From contig ML679961.1 of assembly GCA_007922225.1 (NCBI GenBank), positions 8,861,433 to 8,925,432 of the forward strand: DNA of 64,000 nt, read 5' to 3'. Every line of letters begins with the position of its first letter. Position 1 is the first letter of the stretch. Of this stretch, positions 55,676 through 64,000 are shown piece by piece. The notes under the pieces were generated by a model. The model did no database searches and was not told the DNA's origin. It saw only the letters and a program-made list of their open reading frames with translations. The DNA comes from Emydura subglobosa (taxonomy: Eukaryota > Chordata > Testudines > Chelidae). Position numbers and translations under genes: made by a program.

Positions 55676-56540
55676 CACAATTCTAGCATGAAAGCTACAA
55701 AGTTAAGGACCCAAAATGTAGAAGAGACCAGAATTAAAGTTGCCCAGCCTCCCTGTACATATACATTTTGAGATAATCTTTAAGCACATGGTCCCCTACT
55801 ATTTTTTCCACTGGACCCAGGCTTCATTCAGGGCACAGAATGGACAGTGCTCAATGAATGGGAAGAACTTCAATATTTCTTTTTACCCTCCTTGTTCAAC
55901 GTGTGGCCCCAGGGCCTTATTTACTGTACACCATCCAAACCCTACTCTGAATTCAGAATTATTAATTTCTTCGTGGGCTTTTCTGTGGTGCTTATCACCA
56001 AGGTATATTAGTGTTTTACTGACATAAATGAATTTATCTTCACAACAGCTCTGTGAGGCAACCTGGTACTGTTATCCCCATTTGACACATGAAGAATGGA
56101 TGCTGACATTGTCAAGTGTCCACTAATTTTGGGTGTCCAATGAGAGATGCCTAGGACCAAATTTTTCAGAATGCTTAATATTTTATAGCACATTATATGC
56201 TCACATCACAGCTCCTACTGACCTTAATTGCAGTCTGCAAATCAGACCCCAGGTGCCTCACATTTGCTACAAGAAAAGGAAGAACACACAATTAATGACC
56301 CCCTCTCAAGGCTGTGGTTTACGTTACTTGCTCAACATTACCTAGGAACTCTGTGGCACAGGCAGGGATAGAATCCAGTTGTCCAGGGTGACAAACCACC
56401 TAGGACATAAGAGCATCCCCTCTCTTCCTGCTCTTCCCTGCCTCATTCATCATACTCCTTCCAACTTCTCCAACAATTGAGGCAGGGTCCTACAGACAAC
56501 AGCCTCCTTCACTCCACAGACCTCATTCATCCCAGAGCAC
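55676..56540 (+). repeat. unclassified repeat A, copy 3 (long form)
   Basis: This is the longest uninterrupted copy. It begins CACAATTCTAGCATGAAAGC-like and goes through GACAGTGCTCAATGAATGG, CAACGTGTGGCCCC, AATTTATCTTCACAACAGC, AGACCCCAGGTGCC and CTACAGACAACAGCCTCC, all colinear with copy 1 (9800-10749). No coding sequence. Confidence 0.65.
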
Positions 56541-56779
56541 TTCTTACATCAGCAGTAACAAGAGCCCAGTCCGCGATCCCAGGACCACACCCCTTCTCAG
56601 CTCTTATATGGTACTTAAACTGAGTGGGCGGGATTGGAAGTGGGTGGCGCAGAGCTGATTACACCAGGTCCATGCCTTTGGGAAGTCCCCTTTGCAGGGG
56701 TAACCGCTAGCTGTTAGGGCAGCTTTCTGAACCCTTTGCAGCACCTTGGCATCTGGCCCAATTGGCCCTTTCCTATCTG
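56541..56779. other. no recognised feature
   Basis: GC-richer, unassigned. Confidence 0.45.
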
Positions 56780-56985
56780 TCCCACAGACTGGCTGTGTGA
56801 CCCAGGCAAATCATTTAGCCCCACCCGCCCCCACTAAGTATTAGCTGGCACTGCACAATAATGCTTGCTGCCTAGCAGGCATGCTGCAACACTTTAATTA
56901 ATGTTGACAAAATAGCTGGAGATCTCAGATGAAAGAAAGGCTAAAAGTGCACAGGGTATTCTTATTATTGCTGTTATTAATAGTA
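56780..56985 (+). mobile_element. MIR-like SINE with L2-type tail
   Basis: ACTGGCTGTGTGACCCAGGC (core) is followed by GGAGATCTCAGATGAAAG and GTGCACAGGGTATTCTTATT, the L2-type tail of MIR elements. The head is degenerate. Confidence 0.6.
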
Positions 56986-57237
56986 GTAACGAAATCCTAG
57001 AATCAGTGACTTAACCACAATTGCTACGTGGGTCTAATAAATTGCTTTTGCCTCCTCAAAATGAATTTTCATGAATCAGAACCTTTGTTCTCAAGGCCAA
57101 CTAGTAAGGTATCATTTGGCCCTCTGGTGAAATTCATGCTGTGCCGATGGGGGAAAGCATGTAAAGAAAAATGGCGCACACATCTACAGATGAAATGGAT
57201 CACGTGAGCCACATACGAAGGGAGAGTTGTTATTTAA

Positions 57238-57525
57238 ATTAGAGTTGAGATCAGGGCCTCATTGTGCCAAGTGCCATATAGACAAATGACAAGAGACAGT
57301 CCCCGCCTTGTAGCACTTACAATCTAAACAGACAAGACAGATAAAGATAGAAAGTATCTTCATCCCCCATTTTACAAATGGGGAACCAAGATACACAGGG
57401 ATTAAGTGATTGGGCCACGATCATACAGGAAGCCTGTAGCACAGCCAGGAATTGAACCATGTCTCTTGAGTCCCTGTCCTGTGCCTAAACCACAAGACCA
57501 GCCTTTCTCTTAATCCTTGAGGTAG
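57238..57525 (-). mobile_element. MIR-like SINE, near full length, antisense
   Basis: On the minus strand the order is A-box-like TGTGGTTTAGGCACAGGAC, B-box-like GGTTCAATTCC, core and tail. On the plus strand CAGTCCCCGCCTTGTAGCAC and TTGTGCCAAGTGCCATATAG are the tail complement. Confidence 0.75.
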
Positions 57526-59384
57526 TCTCCCAGGGGAGCTAGATATCATCTAGGTATTAAATGATACCTAGCTCCCCCAAAGAGTCACTCGTCAACAGTG
57601 CTTGAAACCCCCAGAGGTTGCTCAACACATTGCAGGATCAAGCCCTAAGACTGAGAGGCCATCATTTCCTGTGTTATTTTAGAGCGATTAATTGTAATGA
57701 GTCTTCATGCTAGTCAGGGACAAATCATTGTAGAGTTTCATTGAAAGGGGGAAAGCTTTATAATGGAACCTAACAGCCTATCAGTACTTTGAAAAGTTTC
57801 CCGGCATATCTAGCACCTGCAGAGAAAGCTTTCTCCTTTAACAGGGATCCCGATAACTGACGTTGTTCTGACTTTTATCAGCATGGTGGCCTTGCACTCC
57901 AGCTTCCACACAATCAAGTGGCCTTCACAACTGCCGCCACTTCCTATTAAAAGACTAGGAGAGGCCTATGTGATTAGGGAAGGGCAAAAACAAGACCTTA
58001 TCGTCTCGGAAGTAATGCTTCTGATTATCTAAGCAATGTAATTATATCACACACTTTATCTGTGAGTGACTTTTTCCTTCCAGGGGGTAGGAATAGAAAA
58101 ACTTTTCACTTCATAATGAGGCCTATTGAAACTCCATTTTTGCCTTTGGCTAAGCGCCATTATCCAGCAGAAGCATGTAATCATCCCAAAAATGGATAAT
58201 GGCAGGGAAAACGGACAAGTATTTTCTTGAAATATTGTTTGTAAAAGGCCTAATTTATAATAGGGATTGTTTGTGTTAGGGGCTTTTTGGCATTGATGGT
58301 TAACAAGAACTTGCTGTTCTGCTGCCAGTTCATTTAATCAACAGAGCCTTGTGTAGGTCTCAGTTGATATGGCCTAGAAAACAATGCAATGCTTTTTCCC
58401 AGAAACTGCTCCATCATGATAGAAGAGCACCCTGCTATTTAATCTGTCATTGTTCTTCTTGAAGACATTGTTGCTGTCACTGCACCATATCAAAACATAC
58501 ACGCTATCAGATTCATGGCACTATTTATTTTTTAAATAGAAATTATCCAACAGCACCATTTATTGAGGACAATAATACAGCTACAGCCTCTGTGTAACAA
58601 TGCAATTGTATAACTAGCACTTTATCTCTGCAAATGCTGCAATAGCTGTGCTTCAGGTTAGGTGCTTGTCTGAACAAACAGTTTGATCATCATCAAGAAC
58701 ACGTTCTCCAGAGTGAATCAGGCCAGGTTTCAATTTTCAGCGGCAATACTCTTCAGCTGTTTGATCATCAGCATAGTGGATTTTGATCACACTTTGTATC
58801 CCATAGACGGCAAGTTTAACTCAGAATCGACTATTTTTTCCTATATGGGTAATGCAAATATCTCATTGCTCAGGCTTTTGAAACAACTTTGTACAGCAGT
58901 TATGCATATTAGCCCATGTGGCACAGAAAGATATTCTGTCATCTTTTGTTTATAACACACCTGCAGATACCAGTTGTCATCAATGCACAAATGTCTCACT
59001 GGAAATATATTGCTATCATCACATGCTTGTTCCTTCTCATTCAGGAGGAGTTTATGTTTAAAGCTATAAATGGTCTATGGAAGATCAAGTTCATAAGCCA
59101 TGGGTATGTCAATTCAAAGCAGAATTGAATGAAATACACAATAGGCTCAATTCTCCTTTATCCTGCAACTTGTGCAGCCATTTATCCCAGAGTGCGAACT
59201 GTTACCATTCTGACTCAGTAGTGTTTCACACCCACTTTGCACTGGTGTTAATGACTACACAAGATGTAGGGCAATGGGGAATTGAATCAAGTGTGGGCAT
59301 GTGTATGGTGTCAGGAAACAGCCCTGGAAAGTCGTATCTTGCTACACTGAGGCTTTCCACAAGAAGCTATTTATTATTTGAATT
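57526..59384. other. repeat-poor stretch, candidate regulatory DNA
   Basis: No transposon or coding motif is recognised over 1.8 kb, the longest such A/T-rich stretch in the right half. Homeodomain-like words (TAATTA, TTAATCA, AATTATAT) are frequent at 57680-58600, but they also occur by chance in A/T-rich DNA. Confidence 0.35.
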
Positions 59385-59500
59385 GTGACAGAGCCTAGAA
59401 GACCCAGTCGTGGACTGGGACTACTGTGTTTGGCACTGTACATATATATATTTTAAAAGACAGTCCTAGCCACTGAGAGGTTTGAATCTATTTAAAAGTT
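59385..59500 (-). mobile_element. MIR-like SINE tail, antisense
   Basis: AGAAGACCCAGTCGTGGACTG, CTACTGTGTTTGGCACTGTA and AGACAGTCCTAGCCACTGAG are the tail complement of the SINE family. Confidence 0.5.
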
Positions 59501-61007
59501 TTAACAATAAAAGAATGGCCATAATTAAAATGAAAACAAAATCATTGTAAAGCATCAATATTGCACAAAGAATGTGTTAGACACTTTGCTGATAGGTATA
59601 AACGGCAGGCATGTTTTTGGTTTGCTGAACTGATCGGTATCTCCTTCTACATATGGAAACAAGAGTCTTTATTTGCTCCAGAATTTTGTTTGTACAGTAG
59701 GTGCTGTTACTTAAGAAAGAGCTTCTTCCTTCCATAACCAAATAAAATGATCCCTTTGGTTATTTATAGTTGTCCTGGCCCGAAGACATCACTTGGCTCT
59801 CTACCACAAGCCCAGCCATGTGTTACTATATTAAAAAATGTGAAAAAGTAATTATGGGGTACGGAAGCCAGTGTCTGCAGACAAAACCTGCCAAGAGAGA
59901 AGCGACAGGAAATGTGTGCACTTCGAGGCTGCACGACCATTGGCCAGGTCCAATATTCCACAAGAACAGAAAAAGCAGAAAGAGGGGTTGGCTTCTTTAC
60001 GCAGTAAGTCACAGATAGTATTTCAGAGCTAAGTCGTCGGCTGCCAAGAGTGGGCGCAATCCTTCGCCCCCCCCCCCCCACACACAGTCCTTACAGTTGT
60101 CTCATTTGGGAGCCAGCAACAGTGCCCACATAGGGGAATAAGGGAGTATAAGTTGGAGTGAAGTGACCCTTTACTTCCCTCAGTGCAAGTTACCCACATC
60201 GCCGTCCTTGTGCGTAAAGACCTACCACCGCAGAGCCATTTCTTCCCCTCCCACACAGGTGGATGGGGAGTGGGAGAGAAAGGGTGGCAGTGGGTAGAGT
60301 CTTGATTTACTTCCTCTTCCCCTCCAGGCTGGCTCAAGTGGTGGTGGGGGAGTAAACTCTGCCAGGAAAAGGGCTGGCACAGTTACTTGCCCCATGGAGT
60401 AAATGGGCAGCAGGGACCGAACTGTGGCTCTCAGAGACATTACTCCAAGAGTCACAAATTCAGTCTCTGTTTTGCTCCTGGGGCAACGTGGCTACTCACT
60501 GTCCCTTTCTCAGCATAAGCTGCAAGGTGCCAATCCAGCCCAGTATTGAGCTGCAACTGACAGACACAATTCATACAGGGCAGCACATTTAGGAAGCCAG
60601 GTGACCTGGTTTTCCCTTCATCGACACCAATGCACCTCCGTTTATTTACAGTTATTCCAGATTTACACTAGTGTAAACGGGAGTAGAAGCAGATTAAGTG
60701 GCATCAGTAAGTTTACAACACCTTTTTCTATAGTACCCCAGAACATGTGGGCATGGTAACTAACTAAGATTGCAGAAAAGAGAGAGTGAATAATCCACCT
60801 GATGAGACAAATATTGCCAGAAAGCTTTGGAGAGGAATTAGTATTTCAGTTAGTGGACTCGCCCTCTGAATAACCCATGGAGTTCCAGAGGACTCTCCAT
60901 CCAAACTGTCTTTCAAAACCTAATAAGAGTTTCCATCTGAATATTACATGGAGCCTTCCTCAAAATATACATAGGGTTCTAGAGTAAGGGGCTGGATAGG
61001 TGGGAGT
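59501..61007. other. no gene; half a foldback repeat near 60645-60690
   Basis: CCAGATTTACACTAGTGTAAAC near 60658 is one arm of the GATTTACACCAG-type hairpin. A C-run at 60067-60079 is present. Nothing else is recognised. Confidence 0.45.
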
Positions 61008-61112
61008 TTCTCTCATTCTAGTATATTTCTCATTCTAGGATGTTTCTCTCATATTTCTAGTATTCTCATTTCTCTCATTCTAGGATGTTTCTCTCATATT
61101 TCTCTCATCCAA
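61008..61112. repeat. imperfect tandem repeat (TTTCTC/CATTCTAGG)
   Basis: A segment starting CATTCTAGGATGTTTCTCTC at 61031 recurs at 61076 (period 45), with shorter TTTCTCTCATTC repeats in front. Confidence 0.85.
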
Positions 61113-61995
61113 GGTATGTGCTATGAAACAGCAAGCTTTGGAAAGTTGATATAGGGTTTTTTCCAATGTCGGTCTTCTGCTTTGGCAACCATGCTCATCC
61201 CTCTCTCTACTGAATTAACATTGTCAGAAGTGATGCTTATTTACTGCTATAAGGAGGTGAAACAAATAAAGGGTTTTTTTTGCAGGTGGGGTGTCAGCTG
61301 AAATGCCAGGGTTTGAAATGCACTACTCAGAAAAAGTACCAAAACCTTTGCCTGTCTCCAGGTCAACACTAGCGAGTGTTCCATGTTTCCCACCCAAAAC
61401 CATCAACCAGCCGAGGCTCACATGGAGCACAGCACAAACCTCCTGCTGGATTTCATTCACACTTGGGCTTGTAACGGAACCCCACACTTTCAAAGTTTTG
61501 CATGGTTTATTTTGGAGACAACAGAATAAAACTCTTGCACGTTGAAGACTAAATGTGGAGGAATACTACCAGTATCCAGACAAATGCACATTGAAACTGC
61601 TGCCTTCTACATTCGTCACCTTGCTTACTAGCTTTCTCGGATCCCGAGTAACATTTCATGGTGGCAGTAGGCTAGTTTGTATTAACTCAGAATCCTAATA
61701 TTTCCCTCACTTTCATCTTTTGCCGCCATCTGACATGGACTTCTCCAATGCAGTATCCACAGTGCCACCTGCTGGCTCCAATAGACTAGTACCTGAATGA
61801 ATTGTGGCTCCCTGCTGAGTAACTGTAATAGAGATGTTTGCTAATTTGTATATTCATTTCAAATCTGGCCAACTGGGATAGCCTCATGAAACAGATACAG
61901 TATCTCATTTTTACAATGGTCCCAAGGGAATGGCAACTGCACAACTTTAGTCCAGGAACTTTCATGTTCTGCTCTCTTCCAGTTCCTCTACGATG
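61113..61995. other. no recognised feature
   Basis: No feature was recognised. Confidence 0.5.
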
Positions 61996-62003
61996 CTCTA
62001 CAC

Positions 62004-62551
62004 CAGCGGTTCTCAACCTTTCCAGATTACTGTACCCCTTTCAAGAGGCTGATTTGTTTGGAGTACCTCAAGTATCACCTCACTTAAAACTGACTTGTTT
62101 ACAAAATCAGACAGAAAAATACAGCAGCGTCACAGTCATTGTTACTGAAAAATTGCTTACTTTCTCATTTTTACAATATAATTATACAATAAATCCATGG
62201 GAATATAAATATTGTGCTTACATTTCAGTGCAATACTTGAGCTCATTTTTCACTTGCGAGCCTTGTCTGAAGCTCGAGCCCCAGGCAGTGGGGCTGAAGT
62301 ATGTAACTTAGCTCTCCGGGGCTCCCATGGCATGGGTCGCCGGGCAATTGCCCTGCTTGCTACCCCCGAATGCTGGCCCTGCACTTACAATCCCCCTAAA
62401 TCCATCCCGTGACACACACTCCCAGAAGCTATAGCCCCCAGGTTGAGAAACACTGATCTAGATTAATTGACTACCCTCTAGAAGACCTCTGCATTCCCCC
62501 AGGAATATGCATAACCCCAGGGATATGCGTACATCTGGTTGAGAACCACTG
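62004..62551. mobile_element. hAT-like MITE with perfect target duplication (548 bp)
   Basis: CTCTACAC occurs exactly at 61996-62003 and again at 62552-62559, a perfect 8-bp target duplication. The ends are CAGCGGTTCTCAACC and its inverted partner GGTTGAGAACCACTG (14 of 15 matching), of the hAT type. It is non-coding. Inside, GGTTGAGAAACACTG at 62441-62455 is a second copy of the right end (14 of 15), so the right half may hold a second element or a fused end. Confidence 0.9.
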
Positions 62552-62565
62552 CTCTACACAAGCAA

Positions 62566-62826
62566 TACAACAGAGATGACAGAACTAGGAGCAATGGTCT
62601 CAAGTTGCAATGGGAGAGGTCTAGGTTGGATATTAGGAAAAACTTTCACTAGAGGGGTGGTGAAGCAGTGGAATGGGTGACCTAGGGAGGTGGTGGAATC
62701 TCCATCCTTAGAGGTTTTTAAGGTGCAGCTTGACAAAGCCCTGGCTGGGACGATTTCATTTGGGTTGGTCCTGCTTGACCTCCTGAGGTCTCTTTCAACC
62801 CTAAATTTTGTGATTCTAGGATTCTA
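62566..62826 (+). mobile_element. CR1 3' end fragment
   Basis: GATGACAGAACTAGGAGCAA, then GGTTTTTAAGGTGCAGCTTG and CCCTGGCTGGGAC, match the end of CR1 ORF2 (DDRTRSNGL...[13 protein letters not shown]). About 22 bp present in the 3' UTR at 18.2 kb are deleted before GACCTCCTGAGG. It ends at GATTCTAGGATTCTA. Confidence 0.8.
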
Positions 62827-63744
62827 ACAGAGGATGCTCCACCTAGAATAGCATCTGCCCTGCACCATAGCCAAGAAAAGCCATTTGTCAAGCACCATCC
62901 TTTCTGTACACCAATTCTACAGCTGGGCAATTCACAGACTGTTTTCCTCCTCACAGGAAGATAAAGACGATAAGGAGTAATTACCAATTCCCCTCTTTTG
63001 GCCTAGTGTATCAGGATCTGAAAATAGAGCACTTGTTTTGCCGCAATTAGCGGTGCATGGATCACACTGTAGTGTTAACCCATTGTATTCTGGGTGTAGC
63101 AGCAGCTCCGGAAACAACAGTAGTATAAACGCCAAGCTTTTCCTGTAACTGCAAGAAAATTTCAAATATTTCACATTCTTTGTGCATCAGGTATTTCCAT
63201 TGAGAAGAGGCTCAGATTTGCATCACGAAGTACCACAAGAAATAAGAATATGTAGATGAGATGGTAGCCTATAAAAGCCAATTAACAGAAACTCAATTCG
63301 GTGGAGCAGTAATCCATTTGATATCAGTACTGATAATAGATCAACATGAGTGCATCTCCATGATGTTCACTGTAATTCAGCATTAATTCTCTGCACCATC
63401 ACTTTACAGCGATACCAACAAAGAAAGTGCTCCAGGGAGGTTCTCAGTTGGTTTCAGCCACATAGAAAAAATACAGGTTCCTGATGGTTGTATCACACTC
63501 ACAGCATGCCAGCAACTTCAGTGCATCTCTTCAAACTGAGAGCCACGGCCTGCTTCTCATCGGCAATAAGGCCCCTTTATGCCACTCGAGGAGTCGAAAG
63601 GGACCTTTAAAGTTGGTGGGAATGTAATAGCCATTGGTACTTTCTGGTTGCTGTTTTGGTACTTATTATATAGGGCCTGGTCACATAAATCCCTACATTT
63701 ACAATTACATTCTGAGGTTACAATCTTTTTGCTGGTAATGCTGC
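62827..63744. other. no recognised feature
   Basis: No feature was recognised. Confidence 0.5.
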
Positions 63745-64000
63745 TCAAAGCAACCAGAGACTTTGAGATTCAGGCCCTGAAGTGGGACTTTGGAGACCCA
63801 AGTCCAACACCCCGCTCTACCGTGTACTCACTGTGTGACCTTGGGCAAGGTTACATAAGCTCTCTGGCCTCAGTTTTCCAGGTATAAAATGGGACCAATA
63901 CTATTTCCTTTCTCCCACCTTTTGCCTGTTTAAATTTGTAAGCTCTTTGAGAGGGAGATTGTCTCTTATTATGTGGATGCTTAGCACCTAGCACAATGAG
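63745..64000 (+). mobile_element. MIR-like SINE, cut by the window end
   Basis: GTGTACTCACTGTGTGACCTT and GGGCAAGGTTACATAAGC form the core, and AAATTTGTAAGCTCTTTGAG with CACCTAGCACAATGAG forms the tail. It runs off the window. Confidence 0.7.

Noticed and set aside
1..64000. CRISPR arrays, operons and ribosome binding sites
   Set aside because: The window is eukaryotic in every recognised feature. The only regular direct repeats (49720, 61008 and the pentanucleotides) have no spacer structure.

Overview
The window looks like a piece of vertebrate intergenic or intronic DNA, most likely from a non-avian reptile and probably a turtle. The reasons are the dominance of CR1-family LINEs, together with Harbinger-type elements and MITEs, Penelope/Neptune-type elements carrying GIY-YIG endonuclease domains, LTR remnants and MIR-like SINEs. 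The turtle assignment is inferred from the repeat mix, not from a host gene. I found no convincing host protein-coding exon, tRNA, rRNA or CRISPR. Long reading frames belong to transposons or are antisense shadows.

Layout. 1-3075: right-hand part of a PIF/Harbinger transposon with two convergent decayed genes, a DDE transposase and a Myb/SANT-like protein. 3.7-6.2 kb: a long decayed CR1. 6.8-8.3 kb: a CR1 split by a hAT-like insertion holding a large inverted repeat. 8.76-9.42 kb: a solo LTR with a 4-bp target duplication, containing two pentanucleotide arrays and the only assembly gap (9008-9017). 9.8-11.8 kb: a long unclassified repeat interrupted by a hAT-like MITE. 15.4-16.9 kb: a Penelope-like element inside a non-autonomous Harbinger. 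17.3-18.5 kb: a CR1 inside a Tigger/pogo-like MITE. 23.35-25.07 kb: a young antisense CR1 with an intact 538-codon reverse transcriptase frame. 27-29 kb: a MIR-like SINE and a second copy of the unclassified repeat. 30.7-34.8 kb: minus-strand LTR and gag-like remnants, a foldback MITE and an RTE-like endonuclease relic. 35.3-38.5 kb: a CR1 split by one LTR that is itself split by another. 40.2-43 kb: plus-strand LTRs. 44.9-45.9 kb: a hAT-like element. 47.7-48.9 kb: a Penelope-like element split by two adjacent Harbinger MITEs. 49.7 kb: a perfect 39-bp triplication. 51.9-57.5 kb: LTR-like sequence, a third copy of the unclassified repeat and SINEs. 57.6-59.4 kb: repeat-poor DNA. 62.0-62.8 kb: a hAT element with a perfect 8-bp target duplication, next to a CR1 tail.

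Nothing here forms a pathway or operon. Layered transposition explains most of what I can recognise. Target duplications and interrupted elements give a partial order of insertion. Family names come from remembered features of these families, since no database search was possible, and boundaries are approximate unless a target duplication fixes them.
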